A DNA stretch of 64,000 nt from Lacticaseibacillus suibinensis (lineage in GTDB: Bacteria; Bacillota; Bacilli; Lactobacillales; Lactobacillaceae), in contig NZ_RHOK01000010.1 of assembly GCF_003946175.1 (NCBI RefSeq), forward strand, positions 38,631 through 102,630. Reading direction: 5' to 3'. Position 1 is the first letter of the stretch. Each line of letters begins with the position of its first letter. Both the position numbers and the translations under genes were made by a program. Under the pieces are notes generated by a model that made no database searches, had not been told where the DNA came from, and saw only the letters and a program-made list of their open reading frames with translations. Below, one piece after another: positions 1 to 8,719 of the stretch.

Positions 1-525
1 CAGCGTCGCACTGTGCGCGGTCCAGTGGCCGGACAAAGCGCGGAAAAAATCGCTCATTTAGCCGGCCTAACCGTGCCTAAAGGAACCAAGTTGCTGATTG
101 CCAAACTCGACGGTATCGGCAAAAACTTCCTATTATCTGGTGAAAAACTGTGTCCCGTGCTGTCGCTGTATCTCGCCAACGACCATGCCTCGGCCTTCGA
201 CTTATGCCAGTCACTGCTTCACTATGGCGGCTTAGGCCATACTGCGGCGATTCACACCACTGACCAGGCTGTGATAGATGCGTTTGGGGCAGCCATGCCG
301 GCCTGCCGCATTCTGGTGAATAGTCCAGCTAGTCTGGGTGGTATTGGCGGCCTCTTCAATCGCCTCACCCCTTCCTTGACGCTTGGCACCGGCTCTTACG
401 GGAAGAACTCGATTTCCCACAACCTGACCGCGATGGATTTACTCAATATCAAAACCGTGGCCCGCGCCACGCGCCATCCCAATGCTTTGATTGGCGAACT
501 GCGCGATCTCATCCACGAAAATTAG
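1..525 (+). CDS. CoA-acylating aldehyde dehydrogenase, C-terminal part (partial, runs off window start)
   Basis: The frame is open from base 1, so the start lies outside the window. The visible 174 codons match the C-terminal part of acetaldehyde/CoA dehydrogenases, which interconvert acetyl-CoA and aldehydes with NAD(H). The CRILVNSP segment and the glycine-rich LTLGTGSYGKNS segment correspond to the CRILVN and SLTLGCGSWGGNS stretches of AdhE. The protein ends about 40 residues after the latter, so no iron-dependent alcohol dehydrogenase domain is fused; it is a stand-alone EutE/Ald-type enzyme. The part carrying the catalytic cysteine should lie just upstream and is not visible. A strong terminator follows. 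Confidence 0.85.
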   Translation, partial: QRRTVRGPVAGQSAEKIAHLAGLTVPKGTKLLIAKLDGIGKNFLLSGEKLCPVLSLYLANDHASAFDLCQSLLHYGGLGHTAAIHTTDQAVIDAFGAAMPACRILVNSPASLGGIGGLFNRLTPSLTLGTGSYGKNSISHNLTAMDLLNIKTVARATRHPNALIGELRDLIHEN

Positions 526-544
526 CATTTTCTCATATTCTGTT

Positions 545-585
545 GGCCAGCCTGCGCAGTAAAACCGCGTCGGCTGGCCTTTTTG
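545..585 (+). terminator. Rho-independent terminator after the aldehyde dehydrogenase gene
   Basis: A perfect 8-bp stem, GGCCAGCC with GGCTGGCC, is followed directly by TTTTT. It lies 20 bases after the stop codon and isolates the gene from the downstream cation pump. Confidence 0.85.
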
Positions 586-689
586 GTAGTGGCCGATTGG
601 GTTTTGCGAATTTTACCGAGAAAAGGTGTTCAATTAAGTGCAAAGCGTTAGAATAGCTCTATATACTGGAACCATGCAAGGCTCTAGGG

Positions 690-747
690 GGAATGGCCTG
701 CGCTAGCAGGCCGATCTTTGATTGGGTCACCCCAATCATGTGGAGGT
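690..747 (+). promoter_or_regulatory. Structured leader of the cation pump gene: two tandem perfect hairpins before the ribosome site
   Basis: Hairpin 1 at 695-712 is a perfect 7-bp stem (GGCCTGC / GCAGGCC) with a GCTA loop. Hairpin 2 at 719-738 is a perfect 8-bp stem (TGATTGGG / CCCAATCA) with a TCAC loop. The GGAGG ribosome site starts 4 bases after hairpin 2. A G-run (GGGGG at 687-691) precedes hairpin 1. Possible -10 boxes upstream are TAGAAT (649-654) or TATACT (662-667), neither with a convincing -35. The arrangement suggests translational control by RNA structure. It does not match the yybP-ykoY, M-box or ydaO motifs as I know them. Confidence 0.5.
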
Positions 748-754
748 TAGAAAG

Positions 755-3538
755 ATGACTGCAACAGATAAGCGGACGCAATATGCGACCCAGACGTCGG
801 CCGAAGTGCTGAAGGATCTTGACAGCACGAACACCGGCCTCACTGAGGCTGAGGCGCAAAAGCGTTTAGCTCAATATGGGGAAAACACGATTACCCACAC
901 CCAAGGGGAATCGCAATTTAAAGCCTTTATCAAAAACTTTGGGAGCCTGATGGCAATTTTGCTTTGGGTGTCAGGGCTGGTCGCTATGATTAGTGGCACC
1001 ATGGAACTGGGGATTGCCATTTGGCTCGTGAACATCATTAATGGGGTCTTCAGTTTCTGGCAGCAATTCCAAGCAAAAAAAGCCACTGATTCCCTGATGG
1101 CAATGTTGCCGACTTACACGCAGGTTTATCGCGACGGCAAAGTGCAACAAAAAGATGCCACGGCCTTGGTGCCCGGTGATGTCTTCCTTTTGCAAGCTGG
1201 TAACGCCATTCCCGTCGATGCGCGCTTGCTTGAAGCGACTTCCATGCAAGTCGATCAAAGTGCGCTGACCGGTGAATCCGTCCCAGAGTCCAAAGAAGTC
1301 AAATTCGACCCTGGCGAAGGCCAATTTGCCGAATCCAACCTGATTTATGCCGGGACCACCATCGGCGCTGGCACCGGGAAAGCGGTGGCGATTGCGACCG
1401 GCATGAATACCGAATTCGGGAAAATCGCCGCTTTGACCCAGCAGCAAAAGAAGGTTAAGAGTCCCCTTGCCATTGAGCTGGATCACCTAACTCGGCAGAT
1501 TTCCATGATTGCCATTGCCATTGGGATTGCCTTTTTCATCTCGGCGATTTTCTTCGTTCACTACCCTGCCGCCAAGGCGTTCATTTTCGCCTTAGGGATG
1601 ATCGTCGCGTTCATTCCTGAAGGCCTCTTGCCAACTGTCACCTTGAGTTTGGCCCAAGGTGTGACCCGCATGGCCAAAAAGCATGCGCTGGTGAAGGATC
1701 TGAATTCCGTTGAAACCCTGGGCGAAACCACAGTGATCTGCTCGGATAAAACCGGGACCCTGACCCAAAACCAAATGACCGTCAATCACGTCTGGACCCG
1801 GAGTAAGGAATACAAAATCACCGGCCAAGGCTATGTGAACAACGGCCACATCGAACTGGACGGCAAGCGCGTTGATCCAAGCACTGAACCGGAATTGGCC
1901 CTGCTGGTGCGGGTGGCTTCGCTGAATAACGATACCCAAGTGCAACAAGACAAAGACAGCGGCAAGCCGAAGATCCTCGGCACGCCAACCGAAGCCGCTT
2001 TGGTGATTTTAGCCGAAAAAGCCGGCTTTGATCTCGCCGCCGCGACCGCCAAAACCCCGCGGCTGAAGGAGTTCCCTTTTGACTCCGACCGCAAGCGGAT
2101 GAGTACCGTGCACCGTCTCGATGATCAAACCCTGATGCTCTGCGTCAAAGGTTCCTTAAGCGATACGGTGCATCAGTGTGACACCATTCAAGTCGACGGC
2201 AAAGTGCGGCCGATCACCGAAGATGACCGCCGCGCGATCAACGCTGCGAACAACAAGTACGCCAAGTTAGGCTTACGTAGTCTGGCTGCCGCCTACCGTG
2301 AGTTCCCGGCTGAAGCCGACACCGCCAGTCAGTTGGACAAAATGACCATCGAAGACGCCGAAAACCATTTGACCTTCGTCGGCTTGACCGTCATGGCTGA
2401 CCCACCGCGCCCAGAAATTTACGAAGCGGTGCGCAAGTGCCACGAAGCCAACATCAAGATCATCATGGTGACTGGTGACTCCACATTAACCGCGAAGTCG
2501 ATTGCCGTTAAAATCGGCCTGACCTCGGATCAAGCCCGTGTCGTGACCGGCACGGAACTGGATGCCATGACTGAAGATCAGTTGCAAGACGCCTTGAAAG
2601 GTGAAATCATTTTCGCCCGGGTTGCGCCTGAGCAAAAGTACAAGATCGTCTCCACCTTGCAAAAGAACGGTGAAATCGTGGCTTCCACCGGCGATGGCGT
2701 GAATGATGCCCCTGCCCTCAAGAAAGCCGATATCGGCGTTGCCATGGGTGTTACTGGGACTGACGTGGCTAAGGATGCCGCAGATATGATTTTGACCGAC
2801 GACAACTTCGCCTCCATCGTGGCCGCGATTGAAGAAGGCCGCACGGTGTACGCCAACTTGCAAAAGTTCCTGACTTACATCTTGACCTCCAACGTGCCTG
2901 AAGCCATTCCTTCTGCGCTGTTCCTGTTCTCTGGTGGCCTCATTCCGCTGCCGATGACCGTCATGCAGATTTTGACTGTCGACTTAGGGACGGACATGTT
3001 GCCAGCGCTGGGGCTGGGCTCTGAAAAAGCGGAACCCGGCATCATGCACCAGCCGCCGCGCGCCAAGAACGCGCACTTGCTGAGTAAGCGGGTCATCTGG
3101 AAGGCATTTGCCTGGTACGGCTTGATCTCTAGTGTGATTTCCACCGCCGCCTACTTCTTCGTCAATTACCAAAACGGTTGGCCTAACGTGGCCCTGGCTG
3201 CCAGCGGCAACGTGTACGCGCGGGCGACCACCATGGTCCTTGGGGCGATTGTCTTCTCCCAGATTGCCAATGCCTTGAACTGCCGGACCAACATGGCTTC
3301 GGTGTTCAAAGTCGGGTTGTTCAGCAACCGGCGCGTTTGGTATGGGATTGCGTTTGAAATCGTCCTGTTTGCCTTCCTGACCGTGACCCCTGGGGTGCAA
3401 GAATTGTTCAACACCACGGTGCTCAACCCTGGTGATTGGCTGTTCCTGTTCATCATTCCGTTCCCGATTGTCTTAATCGAAGAAATTCGCAAACGCTTCG
3501 CGCGGCGCAAGGATCCACTTGCCGACGCGGCCGATTAA
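755..3538 (+). CDS. P-type cation-transporting ATPase, Na+/K+-ATPase-like (P2C)
   Basis: Membrane pump of 927 residues that uses ATP to move cations. All P-type landmarks are present: the actuator-loop ALTGES (~residue 175), the phosphorylation site CSDKTGTLTQNQMTV (~residue 330), the hinge TGDGVNDAPALKKADIG, and about ten membrane segments. The subclass shows in PEGLLPTVTLSL before the phosphorylation site and DLGTDMLPALGLGSE in the sixth membrane segment. These resemble Na+/K+-ATPases more than SERCA (which has NLVTDGLPA). The ion is not provable from sequence; Na+ or Ca2+ export is the usual assignment. The ATG at 755 is chosen because GGAGG at 743-747 lies 7 bases upstream; the longer TTG frame at 722 runs through a hairpin. 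Single-gene unit with its own terminator. Confidence 0.9.
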   Translation: MTATDKRTQYATQTSAEVLKDLDSTNTGLTEAEAQKRLAQYGENTITHTQGESQFKAFIKNFGSLMAILLWVSGLVAMISGTMELGIAIWLVNIINGVFSFWQQFQAKKATDSLMAMLPTYTQVYRDGKVQQKDATALVPGDVFLLQAGNAIPVDARLLEATSMQVDQSALTGESVPESKEVKFDPGEGQFAESNLIYAGTTIGAGTGKAVAIATGMNTEFGKIAALTQQQKKVKSPLAIELDHLTRQISMIAIAIGIAFFISAIFFVHYPAAKAFIFALGMIVAFIPEGLLPTVTLSLAQGVTRMAKKHALVKDLNSVETLGETTVICSDKTGTLTQNQMTVNHVWTRSKEYKITGQGYVNNGHIELDGKRVDPSTEPELALLVRVASLNNDTQVQQDKDSGKPKILGTPTEAALVILAEKAGFDLAAATAKTPRLKEFPFDSDRKRMSTVHRLDDQTLMLCVKGSLSDTVHQCDTIQVDGKVRPITEDDRRAINAANNKYAKLGLRSLAAAYREFPAEADTASQLDKMTIEDAENHLTFVGLTVMADPPRPEIYEAVRKCHEANIKIIMVTGDSTLTAKSIAVKIGLTSDQARVVTGTELDAMTEDQLQDALKGEIIFARVAPEQKYKIVSTLQKNGEIVASTGDGVNDAPALKKADIGVAMGVTGTDVAKDAADMILTDDNFASIVAAIEEGRTVYANLQKFLTYILTSNVPEAIPSALFLFSGGLIPLPMTVMQILTVDLGTDMLPALGLGSEKAEPGIMHQPPRAKNAHLLSKRVIWKAFAWYGLISSVISTAAYFFVNYQNGWPNVALAASGNVYARATTMVLGAIVFSQIANALNCRTNMASVFKVGLFSNRRVWYGIAFEIVLFAFLTVTPGVQELFNTTVLNPGDWLFLFIIPFPIVLIEEIRKRFARRKDPLADAAD

Positions 3539-3552
3539 AGCTAGCGGACAAA

Positions 3553-3582
3553 AAAACCCAGCCACTTGGCTGGGTTTTTGCT
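3553..3582 (+). terminator. Rho-independent terminator after the cation pump gene
   Basis: Stem AAACCCAGCC / GGCTGGGTTT with a short loop and T-run, 15 bases after the stop codon. Confidence 0.9.
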
Positions 3583-3587
3583 TGCCC

Positions 3588-3848
3588 TCAGTACCGGCGA
3601 TCAAACGCGGCACTGGTAGAGCGTAATTGAAATTGGTCAGGAGTCAGGGTCAAGGCATGCTGCAAGCGCACCTTTAAGCTGGTCGGGCCCAGTAATGAAT
3701 TGAACCGGTAGCCATCTTGATAACGCCGCAGATAAGTCACCACAGGATCGAGCGCCAGCCGCACCGAGCGTTCTGCTGGCGCGGTCGTAAAGGTCAAAAG
3801 ATAATCCACGCCCAAAGCCGTTGGGGTCGAAATTGGATCTGTTGCCAT
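3588..3848 (-). CDS. Small protein of unknown function, 86 residues
   Basis: I do not recognise this family. The ATG at 3848 is preceded by a strong GAGGAGGCG ribosome site, which favours it over an in-frame upstream ATG at 3908. The protein begins MATDPISTPTALGVDYLL and has no signal peptide, membrane segment or cysteine. It is moderately basic near the end (FDRRY). It reads as a small cytoplasmic alpha/beta protein. It lies between the terminator of the cation pump and queH, on the queH strand and 69 bases after it, so it may be co-transcribed with queH. Confidence 0.6.
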   Translation of the reverse strand: MATDPISTPTALGVDYLLTFTTAPAERSVRLALDPVVTYLRRYQDGYRFNSLLGPTSLKVRLQHALTLTPDQFQLRSTSAAFDRRY

Positions 3849-3917
3849 GTTCTCGCCTCCTCTACTGCTCAAAGTGTAAAACGTTGAGCAAGGGAAAACA
3901 AGGTTCAACCCTTCACT

Positions 3918-4682
3918 TTAATTCGCCTGTTCAGCAATGTGAAATTGGATCTTCGCAAAGTCATCCGCCTCGTGGGCCGCCACATACTTGGTGGCTTCGC
4001 GGTTGATGGCGGCCAGGTCAATCCCTTGCGCCTTGGCCGCAAACAGGCAGCCGCAATAGCACTGGCGATAAACATTGTAGTCTTTGCACATCTGCACCGA
4101 CCGCGCATAGCCGCCACGCTTTTTGAAGTCACTCGGCAGGTAAGCCACATTGTACAGATGCTGAATTTCCAGCCCGCCTTCATTGATCCACTGCGCATTC
4201 TTGTTCGGCGAAATGGTCAGCGTGCTACCAAAGTAATCAAAGCCTAATTCCTGCGCCTTAGCCGCCACAGCATCCAGCCGGAAATCATAGCAGACGCGGC
4301 AACGCGCGCCGCCTTCTGGCTCATTCTTCAGTGTCTTGGTTTGCGCCAACCAATCGCTGGGTTTGTAGTCGGCACTGATGAATTGAACATGGTTGTTGGT
4401 GCGGGCGTTAAAATCGAGAATAAACTGTTGCTGCACCAGCTTGCGCCGTTCATACTCCATCCGCGGGTGAATATTGGGGTTGAAGAAGAAAATCGTCACG
4501 TCAGCAAACTGCGTGAGATATTCCAGCGTGTACGTGCTACAAGGCGCGCAGCACGCGTGCATCAACAGCCGCGGGCGCAGCTTTTGCTCCTGCCAGCCCT
4601 TGATGACCTTCTGCAAAATCAGGTCAAAATTGATTTTTTGGTCTTTTTCGAATTGACTGGCAATTTCTGCATATTCCAACAT
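3918..4682 (-). CDS. queH: Epoxyqueuosine reductase QueH
   Basis: QueH (DUF208) reduces epoxyqueuosine to queuosine in the tRNA wobble position, replacing cobalamin-dependent QueG. The 254-residue protein carries the paired cysteines that bind iron: HACCAPCS near residue 43, a CRVCYDFR segment, and CYCGCLFA near the end. The ATG at 4682 has GGAGG 8 bases upstream; the in-frame GTG at 4689-4691 overlaps that ribosome site and is rejected. No other queuosine gene is in the window. Confidence 0.92.
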   Translation of the reverse strand: MLEYAEIASQFEKDQKINFDLILQKVIKGWQEQKLRPRLLMHACCAPCSTYTLEYLTQFADVTIFFFNPNIHPRMEYERRKLVQQQFILDFNARTNNHVQFISADYKPSDWLAQTKTLKNEPEGGARCRVCYDFRLDAVAAKAQELGFDYFGSTLTISPNKNAQWINEGGLEIQHLYNVAYLPSDFKKRGGYARSVQMCKDYNVYRQCYCGCLFAAKAQGIDLAAINREATKYVAAHEADDFAKIQFHIAEQAN

Positions 4683-4744
4683 CCGCCTCACCTCCGTGGC
4701 CTAAGTATACAAAAGTTGGGGTGGGATGACAATTTGAGCCCATG

Positions 4745-4787
4745 CAAAAACCGAGGCGCGCTGACAATGTCGGCGGGCCTCGGTTTC
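4745..4787 (-). terminator. Terminator of the potABCD operon
   Basis: Stem AAACCGAGGC / GCCTCGGTTT; on the minus strand it ends in a T-run (TTTTTG). It lies just after the potD stop codon and before queH. Confidence 0.85.
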
Positions 4788-4791
4788 GATA

Positions 4792-5865
4792 CTACTTGCG
4801 GTACATCTTAAACTCGAGGTACAAATCGTTGTACAGCCCTACTGTCTTCGGGGCTAGGTCGCTATACACTTCCGACTTCTTGATCACATTTTCATCGGGA
4901 TAGAACTGCTTATCATTGCGTACCGCTTTCGGCAGCAGCTTAAGCGCGGCCACATTCGGCGTGGAATACCCAACGTAATCTGCGTTCTGCGCAGCATTTT
5001 TAGCGTTCGTGAGGAAGTTCAAGAAGGCATAAATGGCCTTGAAATGCTTCGCAGTCTTGGGAATGACCAAGTTGTCAAACCACAAGTTCGAGCCTTCACT
5101 CGGGACCACATAGTGCAGATGCGAGTTATTGGCCATCATATCCGCCGCTTCCCCCGACCAGTCCACTGCCAGCGCCGATTCATCGGCGGCCATGTACATC
5201 TTGATTTCATCGGCCACCACGGCTTTAACATTCGGTGACATCTGATCAAGCTTCGCCTTGGCCAAAGCCAAGGTATTGGGGTCGGTGGTGTTCATCGACT
5301 TACCCATCGACCGCAGGGAAAAGCCCATGATGTCGCGCGCCGAGTCAATCAGCATGATGTTATCGCGATATTTACTCTTCCACAGGTCATTCCAATGCTG
5401 AATTTCACCCGGCTTAACGAACTTGTCGTTGTAGATGATTCCCAAGGTGCCCCAGAAATACGGCAGGCTGTACTTATTGCCAGGATCAAAGGAGCGATTC
5501 ATGTACAGCGAGCCGAAATTGCTAAGACCTTTGAGCTTGCTTTTATCCAGTGGCACCAGCATCTTGGCGTTACGCATTTTTTCGACCATGTATTCAGAAG
5601 GCACCGTCAAGTCATAGGAAGTCCCGCCTTGCTGAATCTTGGTGTACATCGCCTCGTTGGAGTCGAAGGTTTCCAAGTTGACATGATAGCCAGTCTGCTT
5701 TTCAAACTTTTTGATCAAAGCCGGGTCGATGTAATCGCCCCAGTTGGCCAGGTTCAACGTGTTATCGCCGGTGGCCCCTTGCGCTTTGGCCAAGGAGTGG
5801 CTCCAAAAAGCCAAGCCAAGCACCGCAGCCAAGATAATGGCGGCCATACTAATGAGTCGCTTCAT
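4792..5865 (-). CDS. potD: Spermidine/putrescine-binding protein PotD
   Basis: Extracytoplasmic solute-binding subunit of the polyamine ABC importer, 357 residues. The N-terminus is a signal sequence (MKRLISMAAIILAAVLGLAF...) followed by the mature motif LNLANWGDYIDPALIKKFE, typical of PotD/PotF. FDSNEAMYTKIQQGG and the SYDLTVPSEY segment follow the family pattern. There is no cysteine at the signal-peptide end, so the protein is not a canonical lipoprotein; the hydrophobic segment may stay as an uncleaved anchor. The start overlaps the potC end by 17 bases; AGGGGG precedes the ATG. Last gene of potABCD. Confidence 0.93.
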   Translation of the reverse strand: MKRLISMAAIILAAVLGLAFWSHSLAKAQGATGDNTLNLANWGDYIDPALIKKFEKQTGYHVNLETFDSNEAMYTKIQQGGTSYDLTVPSEYMVEKMRNAKMLVPLDKSKLKGLSNFGSLYMNRSFDPGNKYSLPYFWGTLGIIYNDKFVKPGEIQHWNDLWKSKYRDNIMLIDSARDIMGFSLRSMGKSMNTTDPNTLALAKAKLDQMSPNVKAVVADEIKMYMAADESALAVDWSGEAADMMANNSHLHYVVPSEGSNLWFDNLVIPKTAKHFKAIYAFLNFLTNAKNAAQNADYVGYSTPNVAALKLLPKAVRNDKQFYPDENVIKKSEVYSDLAPKTVGLYNDLYLEFKMYRK

Positions 5866-6685
5866 TGGTGACTGCCCCCTTTGCTTTCAGCTTCGCCTTG
5901 TGGGACTTGGTGCCGCGCTGGATGAAGTAATAGCCCACCACCAGCACCAAGGAGAACAGGAACATCACGCCAGACAGCGCATTGATTTCCAGGCTGATGC
6001 CTTGCCGTGCCCGCGCGTATATTTCGACCGACAGCGTTTCAAAGCCATTTCCAGTGACGAAGAAGGTCACGGCAAAATCATCCAGCGAGTAAGTGAACGC
6101 CATGAAGAACCCGCTTAAAATCCCTGGCGTGATGAACGGCATAATGACGCGGGTCAACACCTGCAGGTTGGTGGAGCCCAAATCGCGCGCCGCATCCAGC
6201 ATCGTGTTGCTCATTTCCTGCAGCCGCGGCAGCACCATCAACACCACAATCGGAATGGAAAAGGCGATATGGCTCAGCAGGACTGACAAGAACCCTAACG
6301 GAATGTGCAGCGCGGTGAAGAAGATCAGAAAACTGGCACCGATGATGACATCCGGTGACACCATCAAGATGTTGTTCAGCGAGAGAATCGAGTTTTTGAC
6401 CACTGGCCGGCTGGTACGGCTAATCGCCAGCGCCCCTAGCGTGCCAACAATCGTCGCAATCAGGCTGGCGAGCAAGGCCAGCATCAACGTATCCACCACA
6501 ATTTGAATCATCCGGGTATCGGCGAACAGTTCCTGGTAATGGGTCCAGGTGAAGCCATGAAAGTTGCTCATGGTATCTCCTGCCGAGAAGGAGTAGAAAA
6601 TCAGGTACGCAATTGGGACGTACAACATGATGAAGACAAAAATCAAATAGAGATTAGTCCATTTCCATTTTTTCAGTGACTTCAT
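5849..6685 (-). CDS. potC: Spermidine/putrescine ABC transporter permease PotC
   Basis: Inner-membrane permease of 278 residues with six predicted helices. The family EAA loop is at LDAARDLGSTNLQVLTRVIMP (read as ARDLGS...P), which contacts PotA. The ATG overlaps the potB stop (ATGA), a sign of translational coupling, with GGAGG upstream. A basic C-terminal tail (KSHKAKLKAK) faces the cytoplasm. Confidence 0.93.
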   Translation of the reverse strand: MKSLKKWKWTNLYLIFVFIMLYVPIAYLIFYSFSAGDTMSNFHGFTWTHYQELFADTRMIQIVVDTLMLALLASLIATIVGTLGALAISRTSRPVVKNSILSLNNILMVSPDVIIGASFLIFFTALHIPLGFLSVLLSHIAFSIPIVVLMVLPRLQEMSNTMLDAARDLGSTNLQVLTRVIMPFITPGILSGFFMAFTYSLDDFAVTFFVTGNGFETLSVEIYARARQGISLEINALSGVMFLFSLVLVVGYYFIQRGTKSHKAKLKAKGAVTNEATH

Positions 6686-7497
6686 GCCCGGCGGCCTCCT
6701 TTCTTCTTCCGTTCACCCGTCAGGAACATGATGACCACCATCGCAATGATCAAGATGACCCCGATGGTTGAGCCCATCCCCCAGTTCATGGTGGTCAGGA
6801 AGTGTTCTTCAATCGCGGTCCCCAAGGTGATGACCCGATTACCACCAATCAGACGCGTCAGCATGAATAAGCTCAGGCTGGGAATGAACACCGCTTGCAC
6901 CCCGCTTTTGACGCCACTCATGGTTAGCGGCAGAATCACGCGCGTGAACGTCTGCCACCACTTGGCCCCGAGGTCGCGGCTGGCGTTGACCAAGCCCTCA
7001 TTCAGTTCCTCAATGCCGTTGAAAATCGGCAAAATCATAAACGGAATTTCGATGTAACTCGCCACGAAAATGAAGGAGAAATCCGTGAACAAGAACTGGT
7101 GCGTGCCCAGCCCCATCATCTGGAGGAAAGTATTGATGCCGCCATCTTGGCTGAAGATACCGATGAAGGCATAAGCTTTCAGCAACAAGTTGATCCAGGT
7201 CGGCAAAATAATCAGCAGCAACCACAGCTCTTTATGCTTCGCGTAGTGCAGCAGGTACGCCGCCGGATAGGAAATCACCAACGTCAGCGCGGTAATCAAG
7301 AAGGCGTACCACACTGAGTTGATGGTCATCATGATATAGGTGCTGGAATGAAAATAAGTCGCATAATTGCTGAAGGTGAACTGGCCTTCAATGTTGAAGA
7401 AGGATTGATAAACAATCAGCAGCATCGGCGCTATGACAAACAGTAGAATCCAGAGGATATACGGCACATAGAAGGCCATATTGGTGGTTTTTTTCAT
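6682..7497 (-). CDS. potB: Spermidine/putrescine ABC transporter permease PotB
   Basis: Membrane permease of 271 residues with six helices, pairing with PotC. The EAA loop is ASRDLGAKWWQTFTRVILP. The start (MKKTTNMAF) has TAGGAGG 6 bases upstream, within the 10-base gap after potA; the end overlaps potC by 4 bases. The order A-B-C-D is the standard one. Confidence 0.93.
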   Translation of the reverse strand: MKKTTNMAFYVPYILWILLFVIAPMLLIVYQSFFNIEGQFTFSNYATYFHSSTYIMMTINSVWYAFLITALTLVISYPAAYLLHYAKHKELWLLLIILPTWINLLLKAYAFIGIFSQDGGINTFLQMMGLGTHQFLFTDFSFIFVASYIEIPFMILPIFNGIEELNEGLVNASRDLGAKWWQTFTRVILPLTMSGVKSGVQAVFIPSLSLFMLTRLIGGNRVITLGTAIEEHFLTTMNWGMGSTIGVILIIAMVVIMFLTGERKKKGGRRA

Positions 7498-7507
7498 CAG
7501 CGGCCTC

Positions 7508-8596
7508 CTATTCCCCTTCGTAGCTTTCCAGCCGCGCGTCGAAGTCCTCCTCCGATTCGTTCAAGCGCATAACGTGAATGTCTTCAGGATCAAAGGTCAA
7601 GTCGACGCGTTCGCCGTCTTTGGCTGGGTTGGTGGAGTGAATCAGCCATTCATTTTTGGCATCATCGTAGGCCACGATTTCGTAATAATCCCCGCGGAAC
7701 AACTGGGTGTCCACATCCACCGTCACCTTGCCGCCGCCCAGGGCCGTGATGTCAAGGTCTTCCGGCCGGAGCACGACCTCAACGGATTCGTTCGGGCGCA
7801 TGCCGGCATCAGCACATTCAAACTGCTTGCCGTTGAATTCCACTAGGTAGTCCTGCACCATGTGACCGGCCACGATATTACTTTCGCCAATAAAGTCGGC
7901 AACAAAATGGTTGACCGGTTCATCGTAAATGTCCACTGGTGTGCCCGATTGCTGCACTTCGCCGTCATTCATGACGAAGATTTCGTCTGACAGCGCCAGC
8001 GCTTCTTCCTGGTCATGCGTCACGAACAAGAAAGTGATGCCGAGGCGCTGCTGCAATTCGCGCAATTCATATTGCATATCCTTGCGCAACTTGGCATCCA
8101 GCGCTGACAGCGGTTCGTCCAGCAGGAGCACCTCTGGCTCCAATACAATCGCCCGAGCAATCGCGACCCGCTGCTGTTGGCCGCCAGATAATTCGGAAAT
8201 TTCCCGATCAGCTAAGCCGTTGAGCCGCACCATTTTCAGCGCTGCGTCCACACGAGTTTCGATGTCGGCTTTGGCGATTTTTTGCACCCGCAAGCCGTAA
8301 GCGACGTTTTCAAACACATTCAAATGCGGGAACAGTGCGTAGTCCTGGAACACGGTGTTCACCTTACGCTCGTTGGCCGGGATATCATTGATGCGCTGAC
8401 CATTGAACAGCACATCCCCTTTGGTCGGATCCAAAAAGCCGGCAATCGCCCGCAAAATCGTGGTTTTACCGGAGCCACTCGGACCCAGCAAGGTGTAGAA
8501 CTTGCCTTGTTCGATTTCGATATTGATATCTTTTAAAACCTCAGTGTCACCATATTGTTTGCTGACATGTTGCAGTTCGATGATGGTATTGCTCAA
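7508..8596 (-). CDS. potA: Spermidine/putrescine ABC transporter ATP-binding protein PotA
   Basis: ATPase subunit of the polyamine importer, 362 residues. Walker [10 protein letters not shown] (~residue 37), signature [14 protein letters not shown], Walker [13 protein letters not shown] and switch His in VTHDQEEAL are intact; residues ~240-360 form the TOBE regulatory domain. The start is a TTG at 8596 with AGGGGG 7 bases upstream; the frame can be extended to 8623 but without a ribosome site. The 122-base gap before it holds a shortened structured repeat. Confidence 0.93.
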   Translation of the reverse strand: MSNTIIELQHVSKQYGDTEVLKDINIEIEQGKFYTLLGPSGSGKTTILRAIAGFLDPTKGDVLFNGQRINDIPANERKVNTVFQDYALFPHLNVFENVAYGLRVQKIAKADIETRVDAALKMVRLNGLADREISELSGGQQQRVAIARAIVLEPEVLLLDEPLSALDAKLRKDMQYELRELQQRLGITFLFVTHDQEEALALSDEIFVMNDGEVQQSGTPVDIYDEPVNHFVADFIGESNIVAGHMVQDYLVEFNGKQFECADAGMRPNESVEVVLRPEDLDITALGGGKVTVDVDTQLFRGDYYEIVAYDDAKNEWLIHSTNPAKDGERVDLTFDPEDIHVMRLNESEEDFDARLESYEGE

Positions 8597-8661
8597 TCTG
8601 ATTCCCCCTAATCCTCGATGCATCCCCTGATGTGTGCTGGTGATGGCCTACGAGCGGACCT

Positions 8662-8719
8662 GCTCCGCAGCCTGTAGTTGCGCTGCGACGGGCTAAAGAC
8701 GTCCCGCTCCGCAGCCTGT
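8662..8719. repeat. Family-1 structured element, internally deleted short copy
   Basis: Between the regulator stop codon and potA. The 14-base block GCTCCGCAGCCTGT occurs at 8662-8675 and 8706-8719. Read on the minus strand the stretch gives GGCTGCGGAGC, a CTTTAGC block and GCGCAACTACA, which are the border blocks of the longer elements at 54.6 and 61.5 kb. The central hairpins are missing. Its end overlaps the first base of the regulator stop codon, so it abuts the gene with no spacer. Confidence 0.6.

Noticed and set aside
690..747. yybP-ykoY manganese riboswitch before the cation pump
   Set aside because: The G-run is suggestive, but the conserved GGGGAGUA block and its partner segments are absent; kept only as an unassigned structured leader.
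1592..1948. Long open frames antisense to the cation pump gene
   Set aside because: They lie wholly inside a conserved gene on the other strand, have no ribosome sites and no recognisable domains; such frames are expected at this base composition. The same applies to the many antisense frames across the window.
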